Assembly: GCF_947502895.1 (NCBI RefSeq)
Contig: NZ_CANNBM010000002.1
Coordinates: 991,152 to 1,055,151, forward strand
Source of the DNA: an uncultured Sulfitobacter sp.
GTDB lineage: Bacteria; Pseudomonadota; Alphaproteobacteria; Rhodobacterales; Rhodobacteraceae
Direction of reading: 5' to 3'
DNA: 64,000 nt
The notes beneath the pieces were generated by a model. The model had not been told where the DNA came from. It ran no database searches and was given only the letters and a program-made list of their open reading frames with translations. This document shows positions 25,524 through 34,385 of the stretch, in pieces (positions within the stretch are counted from its first letter, which is position 1; the number at the start of each line of letters is the position of its first letter). Made by a program: the position numbers and the translations under genes.

Positions 25524-26924
25524 CTACGGTAGGATTTTGCCAGGGTTCATAATATCGTCCGGATCCAGCGCACGTTTGATTGCACCCATAACATCTACTG
25601 CACCGCCCAGTTCTTTCACCAGATAAGGCCGCTTGCCCTGCCCGATCCCGTGTTCGCCTGTACAGGTCCCACCAAGAGCAATCGCACGGTCGTTCAACCA
25701 GCTGACAAAGACTTCAGCCCGCGCCACCTCATCTGCATCATCCATATCAATCAACAATGAGGCGTGGAAATTCCCGTCGCCCGCATGACCTACAACAGGA
25801 GCGATCAGGTTCAGCTCGGCAGCTTTCTCATTCGCACCCACCACCGCTTCGGCCAGCTTTGAGATCGGCACACAAACATCCGTCGCCACCGCCTTGGCCC
25901 CGGGACGCAACGCCAGCATCGCCCAATAGGCATCATGACGTGCCTGCCACAGTTTACTCCGTTCCTCAGCGGTAGATGTTGCAGCGTATCCCGTGCCGCC
26001 AAACTCTTCCGCCAGCGCGCCGAATGTCTCGGCCTGCTCGACTACCCCTGCGTCCGAGCCGTGGAACTCCAACAGCAGGAGCGGGGTTTCAGCCAGTGAC
26101 AGTTTGGAATAGCTGTTGACCGCCTTGACCACCATCGCATCCAGCAATTCAATCCGTGCCACGGGCAGACCGTACTGGATCACTGCCATCACCGCCTCGC
26201 AGGCCGCTTCAACGGTCGGAAACGAACAGCTTGCCGCCGAGATCGCCTCGGGGATCCCCTGAAGGCGCAATGTCACTTCGGTGATGATCCCCAATGTCCC
26301 CTCAGAGCCGACCATCAGCCGCGTCAAGTCATACCCAGCAGAGGATTTTCGCGCACGGCTGGCCGTACGGATCACTTCGCCATTGGCCATCACAGCCTCG
26401 ACGCTCAGCACATTGTCTTTCATCGTACCATAGCGCACTGCATTGGTGCCAGAAGCGCGGGTAGCAGTCATGCCACCGATGCTGGCATCCGCGCCCGGAT
26501 CGATAGGAAAGAACAACCCCTGATCACGCAGATAGGTATTGAGCGCCGTGCGGGTGACGCCGGGCTGTACACGACAATCCAGATCGCCTGCGTTAACCTC
26601 CAGCACCTTATCCATCTGGCTCACATCGATGCTGATCCCGCCCGCAGGCGCATTGACATGACCTTCCAGCGAAGTGCCTGTGCCAAAAGGAATGATCGGA
26701 ACTTTATGTGCCGCACAAATCCGCACCACATCGACGACCTCCGCCGTGGACTGGGCAAAGACGACACCGTCGGGCGGCTGGTTTACGATCCATGTGGTCG
26801 TATGCGCGTGCTGCTCACGGATCGAAGCGCCGGTATGAAACCGCTCGCCAAACTGCTGTTTAAGCACGCCCAGTACCGCGCCTATTCCATCTTCATTACG
26901 CGCAAGCGCGATAGCCTGAACCAT
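25524..26924 (-). CDS. FAD-linked oxidase of the GlcD/D-lactate dehydrogenase type
   Basis: A 466-residue flavoenzyme that oxidises a 2-hydroxyacid such as D-lactate or glycolate, feeding electrons to the respiratory chain. The PCMH-type FAD-binding domain has 'VPIIPFGTGTSLEGHV' and 'FFPIDPGADASIGGMTATRA'; the C-terminal domain shows 'APVVGHAGDGNFHASLLID' and 'GGTCTGEHGIGQGKRPYL', both signatures of the D-LDH/GlcD class. No iron-sulfur partner (GlcF-like) lies beside it. Only 3 bases separate it from the upstream gamma-glutamyltransferase gene on the same strand, so they form one transcript. Confidence 0.92.
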   Translation of the reverse strand: MVQAIALARNEDGIGAVLGVLKQQFGERFHTGASIREQHAHTTTWIVNQPPDGVVFAQSTAEVVDVVRICAAHKVPIIPFGTGTSLEGHVNAPAGGISIDVSQMDKVLEVNAGDLDCRVQPGVTRTALNTYLRDQGLFFPIDPGADASIGGMTATRASGTNAVRYGTMKDNVLSVEAVMANGEVIRTASRARKSSAGYDLTRLMVGSEGTLGIITEVTLRLQGIPEAISAASCSFPTVEAACEAVMAVIQYGLPVARIELLDAMVVKAVNSYSKLSLAETPLLLLEFHGSDAGVVEQAETFGALAEEFGGTGYAATSTAEERSKLWQARHDAYWAMLALRPGAKAVATDVCVPISKLAEAVVGANEKAAELNLIAPVVGHAGDGNFHASLLIDMDDADEVARAEVFVSWLNDRAIALGGTCTGEHGIGQGKRPYLVKELGGAVDVMGAIKRALDPDDIMNPGKILP

Positions 26925-26927
26925 TAT

Positions 26928-28706
26928 CTAGTCTCCTAATACAATACCTTCGCGGCGCGGATCGGCCCCGCCGCTGAGCTGATCACCAATCCGGATCAGA
27001 TGCAGACCTGATGTGAGCGGGCGCAGATTTGTCTCGTACCCTACGTCCGCCAGCCCCTCTTGCAGGGCCTCCGCATCAGTTCCCGCTTCCAGATCATAAG
27101 TACCAAACCGATTGACTGCATGAGGCAGCGCGGCGGCCTGTTGCGGGTCCAGCCCCCAGTCGATCATCCCGATAATTGCCTGCGCGGTATAGCCAATGAT
27201 CCTGCTACCACCAGGTGATCCCGCAACAATAACCGGCGCGCCATCCTTCATCACAACAGTTGGCGACATAGAGGAGCGTGGCCGCTTGCCCGGCTCAACG
27301 CGGTTGGCAACCGGCACCCCCTCGCGATGGCTGCGAAACGAGAAATCCGTCAGCTCGTTGTTGAGCAGAAATCCCCCAACCATCAATCTGCTGCCAAATC
27401 CGTTTTCGATCGTCGTGGTCATCGATGCGACATTCCCCGTCGCGTCCACAATCGAGATATGCGAGGTCGAGGGCAGCTCGATCGCTTCATCATCCGCCCA
27501 GTTCAGCGCGTGATCAAATGCAGGGGCTCCCGCACTCACCTCGGGCAAGGCATCGTCGCCTGCCAACAATTCCGCCCGCTGCGCCAGATAGGCAGGCTCC
27601 AACATGCCCTTCACAGGCACAGGCACATAATCACTATCCGCCACATATCGTCCACGATCCGCAAACGCGAGGCGCGAGGCATCGCCAATCAGGCGGCGCA
27701 CGGTTACGTCATCCGGTCCCGCGCTCAGGTCATACCCCTCCAACATCCCCAGCGTCTGCCCCACCGCAATCGCGCCCGAGGACGGCGGCCCCATGCCGCA
27801 AACCTCGTGCGCGCGGTAGCTTGCACAAACAGCTGGCCGCTCCTTCACGGTGTAGATCGCCAGATCAACCTCTGACAAAACGCCGGCATTGTTTGCGCCC
27901 TGAACGGTCGCCACAATCTCACGCGCCAAAGCGCCCGTATAGAAACCGTCAACGCCCTGTGCACCCAGCATCCGCAAGGTCTGCGCATAAGGTTCATTTA
28001 CAAGGGTTTGCCCTACCCCTACCGGCGTACCTTCTGGCAGAAAATACGCCGCCGTCGTGTCAGAGCTTGCCAGCCGCTCGGCATCCGCCGCGACAAGCTG
28101 GGCCAGACGCGGGCTGACGGGAAACCCCTTCTCCGCCAATTCAATAGCAGGGGCCAGCAAGGCGGCCCAATCCTGCGTACCGTGCCGCGCATGTATCTCT
28201 GCCAGCAGTGCAGGCGTGCCCGGTGTGCCGACAGAACGCCCGCCTACAACCGCGTCAAAGAACTTGAGAGGTTCGCCACTTTCATCCTGAAACAGCTTCG
28301 GTGTTGCGGCCAATGGCGCGGTCTCGCGCCCGTCAAATGTAGTCAACGCACCCGTTGCCCCGTCATACCAAACCAGAAATGCACCGCCCCCAAGCCCCGA
28401 GCTTTGCGGCTCAACCAGACCCAGCATCACCTGCACGGCCACCAGCGCATCCGCCGCCGTGCCACCCGCCGCCAATACATCTGCACCTGCCTTTACGGCA
28501 TAAGGGTTTGCTGCGGAGATCATCCATGTGTCTGCAACAACAGATTGCCCCGCCGCCTTGGCTGCAAGTGCGGCTGTCACATCAGGTGAAATACTCTGGA
28601 AGCTGCCAGCGCTTGCCGCCTCGGGCTCCACCGCATCCGCAGCCTGTTGGGCCTGCGCACTTGCAGCAATCACCACAAACACTCCGGTTAAAACTGAACG
28701 CAACAT
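26928..28706 (-). CDS. ggt: Gamma-glutamyltransferase
   Basis: A 592-residue periplasmic enzyme that transfers or hydrolyses the gamma-glutamyl group of glutathione and related peptides, made as a precursor that cuts itself before a catalytic Thr. A signal peptide covers residues 1-19 ('MLRSVLTGVFVVIAASAQA'). The self-cleavage and nucleophile region is 'STSHISIVDATGNVASMTTT', and the substrate region 'RPRSSMSPTVVMKDG' and 'AGSPGGSRIIGYTAQA' matches the family. The length is normal. It is upstream of, and nearly touching, the GlcD-type oxidase gene. Confidence 0.94.
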   Translation of the reverse strand: MLRSVLTGVFVVIAASAQAQQAADAVEPEAASAGSFQSISPDVTAALAAKAAGQSVVADTWMISAANPYAVKAGADVLAAGGTAADALVAVQVMLGLVEPQSSGLGGGAFLVWYDGATGALTTFDGRETAPLAATPKLFQDESGEPLKFFDAVVGGRSVGTPGTPALLAEIHARHGTQDWAALLAPAIELAEKGFPVSPRLAQLVAADAERLASSDTTAAYFLPEGTPVGVGQTLVNEPYAQTLRMLGAQGVDGFYTGALAREIVATVQGANNAGVLSEVDLAIYTVKERPAVCASYRAHEVCGMGPPSSGAIAVGQTLGMLEGYDLSAGPDDVTVRRLIGDASRLAFADRGRYVADSDYVPVPVKGMLEPAYLAQRAELLAGDDALPEVSAGAPAFDHALNWADDEAIELPSTSHISIVDATGNVASMTTTIENGFGSRLMVGGFLLNNELTDFSFRSHREGVPVANRVEPGKRPRSSMSPTVVMKDGAPVIVAGSPGGSRIIGYTAQAIIGMIDWGLDPQQAAALPHAVNRFGTYDLEAGTDAEALQEGLADVGYETNLRPLTSGLHLIRIGDQLSGGADPRREGIVLGD

Positions 28707-28778
28707 CAGACAGACCCCTTTTCTTTATTTTTCCCTTAAACTCTCCCGTCCCCTCAACCCGCGCCGAAGGGCCGCCTA

Positions 28779-29765
28779 TCATAGCATGGACGGCACAACC
28801 TGGTCCGGCGGGCGGTGGCCGTCATCAAACGTCTTGATGTTGATGATCACCTTTTCGCCCATATCAATCCGCCCTTCGAGGGTGGCCGACCCCATGTGCG
28901 GCAACAACACCACATTATCCAGCTCGCGCAGACGCGGATTTATCTCTACGCCATGCTCGTACACATCCAGCCCCGCGCCTTTGATCTCGCCCGCGCGCAA
29001 CATCCGCGTCAGTGCGTTCTCGTCGATCACCTCTCCGCGCGAAGTGTTCACGATCACCGCGTCAGGTTTCATCAACTTCAACCGCCGCGCATTCATCAGA
29101 TGGAAGGTAGAGGGCGTGTGCGGACAATTGACCGAAATCACGTCCATCCGCGCGACCATCTGGTCGAGGCTCTCCCAGTAGGTCGCTTGCAATGCTTGCT
29201 CCGTTTCGGGGCGCAAACGGCGGCGGTTGTGATAATGGACTTGCATGCCAAAAGCGGCTGCACGCCGCGCAACGGCACTCCCGATCTGGCCCATGCCCAG
29301 AATACCCAGTCGGCGGCCCGCGATGCGCCCGCCCAGCAGAGCGTTTGGCGCCCAGCCGTCCCATTCGCCCTGCTGCATCTTGGCCATGCCTTCTGGCATC
29401 CGCCGCGTTACAGCCAGCAAAAGCGCCATGGTCATATCTGCTGTATCATCGGTCAGAACACCTGGCGTGTTCGAGACCAGCACACCTTGCTGGCGCGCGG
29501 TTGCCACATCGATGTGATCTACCCCCGCCCCATAATTCGCAATCAGTTTGAGGCGTCCCCCCGCCTGCGCAATCAGTGCGTTATCAATTTGGTCGGTAAT
29601 CGTTGGCACCAGCACATCGCATGTCTTGATCGCCTCTGCCAACTCGGCACGGGTCATCGGCGCATCTGTGTCACGCAGGCGCACATCGAACAGCTCGGCC
29701 ATTCTTTTTTCGACGACTTCGGGCAATCGTCGCGTGACTACAACACTCAATCGTTGTTTTGGCAT
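28779..29765 (-). CDS. D-2-hydroxyacid dehydrogenase (glyoxylate/hydroxypyruvate reductase type)
   Basis: A 328-residue NAD(P)H-dependent enzyme reducing glyoxylate or hydroxypyruvate. Substrate-domain strand 'LKLIANYGAGVDHIDV' is followed by the Rossmann motif 'LGILGMGQIGSAVARRAAAF' and 'YHNRRRLRPETE'. Catalytic residues are the Arg of 'IVNTSRGEVIDENAL', a Glu in 'GLDVYEHG' and the His of 'LLPHMGSATLEGR'. The Arg pair after the Rossmann motif ('NRRR') favours NADPH. It is 72 bases upstream of ggt on the same strand, and divergent from the SH3-domain gene. Confidence 0.93.
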   Translation of the reverse strand: MPKQRLSVVVTRRLPEVVEKRMAELFDVRLRDTDAPMTRAELAEAIKTCDVLVPTITDQIDNALIAQAGGRLKLIANYGAGVDHIDVATARQQGVLVSNTPGVLTDDTADMTMALLLAVTRRMPEGMAKMQQGEWDGWAPNALLGGRIAGRRLGILGMGQIGSAVARRAAAFGMQVHYHNRRRLRPETEQALQATYWESLDQMVARMDVISVNCPHTPSTFHLMNARRLKLMKPDAVIVNTSRGEVIDENALTRMLRAGEIKGAGLDVYEHGVEINPRLRELDNVVLLPHMGSATLEGRIDMGEKVIINIKTFDDGHRPPDQVVPSML

Positions 29766-29893
29766 AATTCAATCTCCGGACTTGGGGCGCGCATCAGTTC
29801 GGTGCATGGTGACCCAAGCAGCGACGAGGCACAAGAACCCCGCGCAGCTGACGAGCAAGACAAAACAATAAAATTCAGTGCAGGCAGCACAAC

Positions 29894-30439
29894 ATGAACA
29901 GATCGAAATTGCGCAAACTGGGCGCGGGGCTTCTCGGAGCCTGTGCCCTCATTCTGACCACCAGCTTTGCCACGCCCGTTCTCGCAGCGGACGGCGTGCA
30001 AGCGGGTATGCAAACAGGCAAAGTCACGAAACGCCCTATTCCACGGTATGTTTCAATGAAAGCGTCAGAAGGCAATGTGCGCCGTGGCCCATCGCTGACC
30101 CACCGCATTGACTGGGTGTTCAAGCGGCGCGATATGCCGCTACGCATCACTGCCGAGCACGGGCATTGGCGCCGCGTAGAGGACCGTGACGGTATGGGCG
30201 GCTGGGTGCATTATTCGCTTTTGTCCGGCACGCGCACCGTTTTGGTTGAAAAAGACATGCTCACTCTGCACGCACGCCCAGACCCTGCCGCCCCCGTTAC
30301 TGCTGCACTTGAACTGGGCGTGGTCGCCCGCGTCGCTGAATGCAGTAGCGAATGGTGCTTGCTGCGTTCGGGCGGCTTTAGGGGGTGGGCGCCCAAGGCG
30401 CGCTTGTGGGGGGTCCGCCCTGCCGAGACGTTTGATTGA
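29894..30439 (+). CDS. Exported SH3-domain protein
   Basis: A 181-residue protein with an N-terminal signal peptide (residues 1-32, ending 'TPVLAADG') and two bacterial SH3-like domains: the first around 'SEGNVRRGPSLTHRIDWVF', the second around 'MLTLHARPDPAAPVTAALEL'. The stretches 'GMGGWVHYSLLSGTR' and 'GGFRGWAPKARLWGV' close each. Family members (DUF1058-like) are periplasmic and thought to bind cell-wall or protein partners; no catalytic site is visible. It starts 128 bases from the divergent 2-hydroxyacid dehydrogenase. Confidence 0.86.
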   Translation: MNRSKLRKLGAGLLGACALILTTSFATPVLAADGVQAGMQTGKVTKRPIPRYVSMKASEGNVRRGPSLTHRIDWVFKRRDMPLRITAEHGHWRRVEDRDGMGGWVHYSLLSGTRTVLVEKDMLTLHARPDPAAPVTAALELGVVARVAECSSEWCLLRSGGFRGWAPKARLWGVRPAETFD

Positions 30440-30504
30440 TTGCACCTTTACTCCCCTTGGATCATGCTGGCCGCCAGCCAGCTTGACCCAAAGGACACTG
30501 CCCC

Positions 30505-31494
30505 ATGAAATCTGTATTCTATGACCGCTTCGGCACCGCTGCTGATGTGCTGCACCTTGCCGAGTTTGACACCCCCGCGCCCGCGGCGGGCGAGGTAACA
30601 GTACGTCTTGCGTTTTCGGGCGTGAACCCTTCAGACATCAAATCACGTTCGGGCACGAGGCCAGGGGTTTTGAAACCCGCATTTGATCAAGTGATCCCCC
30701 ATAGTGATGGCGCAGGCGTTATCGAGGCCGTAGGCGAAGGTGTCAGTGGCGACCGCATCGGCCAGCGGGTCTGGATATGGAACGGCCAGTGGCAGCGCGC
30801 TTTTGGCACGGCCTCGACCCATATTACCCTCGCGTCCGAACAGGCAGTCGCCCTGCCCGGCAGCATCAGCCTTGAGACAGGTGCCGTGTTAGGTATCCCC
30901 GGCCTGACGGCTGCGGAAGCTGTGTTCGGCGCGGGCGATGTGAAGGGACAAACTCTGTTAGTCAGTGGCGGAGGCGGCACGGTTGGGTATCTTGCAGTGC
31001 AGCTGGCCGTTTGGGGTGGCGCACGTGTAATCGCGACGTGCAGCCCGCGCGATGCCGAGCGTGTGCGCGCAGCGGGGGCGCAGACTGTGCTGGACTACCG
31101 TGCGCCTACTTTGGCCGCAGATATTCTGGCAGCAAACAACGGCACCCCTGTTGACCGCATCCTTGAAGTCGAATTCGGCGCGAATGTCGCGATGAACGCC
31201 GAAGTAATCAAAACCAACGGAACGATTGCTGCCTATGGCTCCCAAATCGAAATGGCCCCGACACTACCCTTTGGCCCATTGCTGTTCAAAGCGGCGACCA
31301 TCGACATCATCCTGATCTATCTGCTGCCCCTACCTCAGCGGACCGAGCGGATCACGCGCCTGAACGAGGCGCTGACCCAAGGGGCGCTCGCTTGCCCCAT
31401 TGCCCAAGTCTACCCCCTGACAGACTGTGTTGCGGCCCATGAGGCGGTTCTGGCAGGCGCGCGTGCCGGCGCAGTCCTTGTTTCTTGCGACTAA
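30505..31494 (+). CDS. Zinc-free MDR oxidoreductase, NADPH:quinone reductase type
   Basis: A 329-residue member of the quinone oxidoreductase branch of the MDR superfamily. The N-terminal GroES-like domain shows 'VRLAFSGVNPSDIKSRSGTR' and 'VIPHSDGAGVIEAVG'. The Rossmann domain has 'TLLVSGGGGTVGYLAVQLAV', an NADP-binding glycine-rich loop, and 'VIATCSPRDAERVRAAG'. The structural and catalytic zinc ligands of alcohol dehydrogenases are absent, as usual for this branch. Substrate is unknown. It follows the SH3-domain gene by 65 bases on the same strand. Confidence 0.9.
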   Translation: MKSVFYDRFGTAADVLHLAEFDTPAPAAGEVTVRLAFSGVNPSDIKSRSGTRPGVLKPAFDQVIPHSDGAGVIEAVGEGVSGDRIGQRVWIWNGQWQRAFGTASTHITLASEQAVALPGSISLETGAVLGIPGLTAAEAVFGAGDVKGQTLLVSGGGGTVGYLAVQLAVWGGARVIATCSPRDAERVRAAGAQTVLDYRAPTLAADILAANNGTPVDRILEVEFGANVAMNAEVIKTNGTIAAYGSQIEMAPTLPFGPLLFKAATIDIILIYLLPLPQRTERITRLNEALTQGALACPIAQVYPLTDCVAAHEAVLAGARAGAVLVSCD

Positions 31495-31584
31495 CCTGAA
31501 ACAGAATGGCAGAATTGCCAAAGAGGCCGCGCAGGCGTAATCTGGCCGGATTAGAGCCTGCGACCCTTTTTTAAGAGATACATT

Positions 31585-32907
31585 ATGCGCCTCATCGCCT
31601 TGTTGTTGTGCCTGCTGTTGCCCATGGGCGTGCAAGCACAATCCTCCGACCAGCCTTCTGGCACCATCACCATCGCAGACAGCGCCACCCAAGACGCGGC
31701 CATTGCCACCCGCATCCGCGATATTCTAGGTGAGTTGGACGGGTTTGAAGATGTCACCGTTACAGTAAGCTCGGGGATTGTAAGCCTGCGCGGCAGCACG
31801 CTGGACACCCCAACGGCGCAACGCCTGAACGAATTGGTTGGCCGTGTCGAAGGTGTGGTCGCCATTGAGAACGAGGTGACAGAGACAACAGATGTGGTGC
31901 AGCGGCTCAACCCCGCGGTCGCCCGTTTCATGGCGCGGGGCCAGCAGGTGATCGCATTTCTGCCGCTCGCACTGGTTGCCATATCGCTGTTTGCACTGAT
32001 CGTCCTGCTGGGCTTTGCCATTGCACGGCGCAAACAACCATGGGAGCGGCTGGCCCCCAACGCATTCATCGCCGATATCTACCGCCAGATTTTACGTCTG
32101 GCCTTTATCATCGGCGGTCTGGTCGTCGCCCTGGATATCCTTAATGCAACGGCGCTTTTGTCAGGCATCCTTGGTGCTGCGGGGATTGTCGGGCTTGCCA
32201 TTGGTTTCGCCGTGCGTGACACGGTCGAGAATTTCATCGCATCGATCATGCTGTCGATCCGCCAGCCCTTTCGCCCCAATGACACTGTCGAAATCGAAGG
32301 CGATACCGGCAAAGTCATCCGCCTGACCTCTCGCGCGACCATTTTGCTGAGCTTTGACGGCAACCACATCCGAATCCCCAACGCGACCGTATTCAAAAGC
32401 CGGATCGTCAACTTTTCACGCAATGCAGAGCGCAGGTTCACCTTTCAGCTGGCCGTGGCTCCTGATGCCGATCTGGCCCATGCGCAAAAGCTGACGATGA
32501 ACACATTGGAGGGTCTGCCATTTGTGCTGAAAACGCCTTTGGCCTCTGTCTGGATCGAATCAGTGGATGACAGCTGGGTCACAATGGGGATGGCTGGATG
32601 GATCAACCAGCATAACACCAGCATCGTGCTGGCCCGCTCGGAGGCGATCAGGCTGGTACAGGCTGCATTTGACACAGCAGGCATCGGCGCACAGCCGCCC
32701 GCCTATCGTTTGTTAGGCGCCAGCGGCGCAATATTGGGCCAAGACACGGAAAAACCTACCCAAACACGCCCCGCAGGGCCCGATTTACTCCCCCTTCCCG
32801 CGCAGGCTGTCGATGCCACAGAGGACCAACAACTGGCCGATATCGTCGATATGGAGCGCGCCGAAGAGCATAGCGATCTGCTGCGTGAAAATGCCGATCA
32901 GGAATAA
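31585..32907 (+). CDS. Mechanosensitive channel (MscS family) with N-terminal BON domain
   Basis: A 440-residue membrane channel that opens on hypo-osmotic shock. After a signal peptide (1-20) comes a BON domain (about 30-95: 'IATRIRDILGELDGFEDVTV', 'GIVSLRGSTLDTPTAQRL'), then three hydrophobic segments between about 118 and 215. The pore helix and beta domain follow the MscS pattern: 'GIVGLAIGFAVRDTVENFIA', 'IMLSIRQPFRPNDTVEIEG', 'GNHIRIPNATVFKSRIVNFS'. The C-terminus is acidic and disordered. BON domains bind membranes or sugars; the fusion suggests a periplasmic sensing or anchoring part. Confidence 0.92.
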   Translation: MRLIALLLCLLLPMGVQAQSSDQPSGTITIADSATQDAAIATRIRDILGELDGFEDVTVTVSSGIVSLRGSTLDTPTAQRLNELVGRVEGVVAIENEVTETTDVVQRLNPAVARFMARGQQVIAFLPLALVAISLFALIVLLGFAIARRKQPWERLAPNAFIADIYRQILRLAFIIGGLVVALDILNATALLSGILGAAGIVGLAIGFAVRDTVENFIASIMLSIRQPFRPNDTVEIEGDTGKVIRLTSRATILLSFDGNHIRIPNATVFKSRIVNFSRNAERRFTFQLAVAPDADLAHAQKLTMNTLEGLPFVLKTPLASVWIESVDDSWVTMGMAGWINQHNTSIVLARSEAIRLVQAAFDTAGIGAQPPAYRLLGASGAILGQDTEKPTQTRPAGPDLLPLPAQAVDATEDQQLADIVDMERAEEHSDLLRENADQE

Positions 32908-32982
32908 CTCGCTCTTTGTGCGCAATTAGCGCGGATAAAGGCTTGCGCCCCGCGCCAACCCGCCCTATTTAACGGCCCACGT

Positions 32983-33057
32983 TGGGATGTAGCCAAGTGG
33001 TAAGGCAACTGTTTTTGGTACAGTGTACCGTAGGTTCGAATCCTACCATCCCAGCCA
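32983..33057 (+). tRNA. tRNA-Gln (anticodon TTG), CCA encoded
   Basis: All arms fold: the acceptor TGGGATG (32983-32989) pairs with CATCCCA (33047-33053); the anticodon stem ACTGT/ACAGT (33008-33012, 33020-33024) encloses the loop TTTTGGT with anticodon TTG at 33015-33017. The T-loop is GGTTCGAATCC. The 3' CCA is encoded at 33055-33057. It reads CAA glutamine codons, and CAG by wobble. Confidence 0.95.
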
Positions 33058-33569
33058 CACACACCAGTCAATTCAGCCCCTTGAAAGCGCCCGTATAGGC
33101 CATGCCGCTACCGTAGGCGTGATCTCGCATATTGCGAAAATAGCGTGCAGCACCCAAAAGATTTGTCCGAAAATGGATTTTCATCTGACGGCATCTTTGG
33201 CGGTGCTTTGGTGCGAGGATAAATCTGTCCTAGACGGGGGGCTAACCGGATCGCCGGTCCATCGACGCACATCCGGTTTCCAAACAAAGCACCAAGCCCC
33301 ATCACTGCGGCCACGGTTTCGGCAGAGCCGTGCGTGGAGAACCTGTGCGGGATCGTAGGCATCGCCATGCCCCTGAACGCCGTAAGAAACGAAAGTGGCA
33401 GGACCGAAAAGCCCCTACGATGGAGGGAGTAATGGAATGGCCCGAGCATTGTCATGAAGTCACCGCCACGAAACCGCGGGCCAAACGCTTTGCGAGGTGC
33501 GCCGGTTGCAACTGAAACAACGGCGCGTTTGCCTTTGAAGTATCCAGTACCATAGCGCAGTTTGCTTGT
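33058..33569. other. 512-base stretch without a supportable gene
   Basis: Between the tRNA-Gln gene and the broken quinone reductase. Open frames of 60-115 codons exist on both strands, but none has a plausible start with a ribosome site or resembles a family I know. Base composition is similar to the surroundings. No copy of the tRNA 3' end was seen in it, so there is no evidence for an integrated element. Confidence 0.6.
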
Positions 33570-33925
33570 TTAAAAACCACCATCTACAAAGACGCGGTTC
33601 ATCCAGCCCTTCACAATCGCGGGCGGGCGATGCCACGACAGTGGAAACTGAAAGACCAGCAGATCAACCTGTTCGACAGCGGCAATTTCGTCTTTTACCG
33701 CAGCGGGCGAGTGGCCATTTCTAGAAGCGTTCCGTTGTTCGTTCAGTCTGGTAAAAGTCCCCATGTCAGCACGGCCCCTATAGTGTTCAGCGAGTTCAAC
33801 AGGATTAAAATGCGATTGGTTAAGATCGCTCACTGTCACCGTGTCCCCCCTTGCAAAAAGAGCTGTTGTTGCTGTGCTGGTCAGCGGGTCATTGTATGGT
33901 GCGCGTGGATGATGTGTACGTGCAT
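33570..33925 (-). pseudogene. Broken NAD(P)H:quinone oxidoreductase (flavodoxin-fold) gene
   Basis: Remnant of a small FMN-dependent quinone reductase, normally about 195-200 residues. The start 'MHVHIIHAHH' (ATG at 33925) matches the family N-terminus, but this frame stops at 33881; the homologous protein continues in another frame ('PYNDPLTSTATTALF', 'GDTVTVSDLN', then 'DLLVFQFPLSWHRPPAIVKG'), so there is a frameshift near 33890. The second frame ends in a stop right after 'VFVDGGF', about 70 residues short. It is divergent from a LysR regulator remnant, the usual partner arrangement, and both are broken. Confidence 0.75.
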
Positions 33926-34020
33926 TTTGCTGAAGGTCCCTTTTGAGTTCTGATCGCTGGATGATCCACCATCCAGTTTTGTAAGGCTGTTGGGTGAGTT
34001 TGAAATTTGGGCTTTCAAAT

Positions 34021-34385
34021 ATGAACAACAAACTTGACAGGGACGACTATGAAACCGTGCTGCACATCGCCGCGACTGGCCCACTTTCGAAGGCAGCCCA
34101 ACGTGCTGGTACAAGCCACCCAACGCTTTTTCGAAAATCAACGCTATCGAACTAAAGCTCGGTGTGCGCCTGTTTGAGCGGTTTCGCACAGGATACCAGA
34201 CAACACCCGCAGGCGACGAAATTGTGCAAGTGGCCAACCAGATGTCTATTCTGACAAACAAGGTGGAACGGCAGTTGTCCGGTCGCGACCTTCGCCCTTC
34301 AGGCGTGGTGCGCATTGTCTCGCCTGTTTCTATTCGCTTTGATCTACGCGTTCTGGAAGAGCATCAGCCTGTTGCGGCTAAAGTG
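34021..34385 (+). pseudogene. Broken LysR-family regulator gene
   Basis: The first frame encodes a winged-helix start 'MNNKLDRDDYETVLHIAATG' with the recognition stretch 'SKAAQRAGTSHPTLFRK', then stops. The next frame carries on exactly where a LysR helix should: 'INAIELKLGVRLFERFRTGY' and 'TPAGDEIV'. One base is missing in the A-run at 34134-34137 (CGAAAATC where CGAAAAATC would restore the frame). Homology fades near 34385, where the convergent TRAP permease gene ends, so the effector-binding domain is lost. It probably once regulated the divergent quinone reductase. Confidence 0.75.

Noticed and set aside
32983..34385. An integrated element at tRNA-Gln
   Set aside because: No integrase, transposase or second copy of the tRNA 3' end was seen; the broken genes that follow are ordinary chromosomal types.
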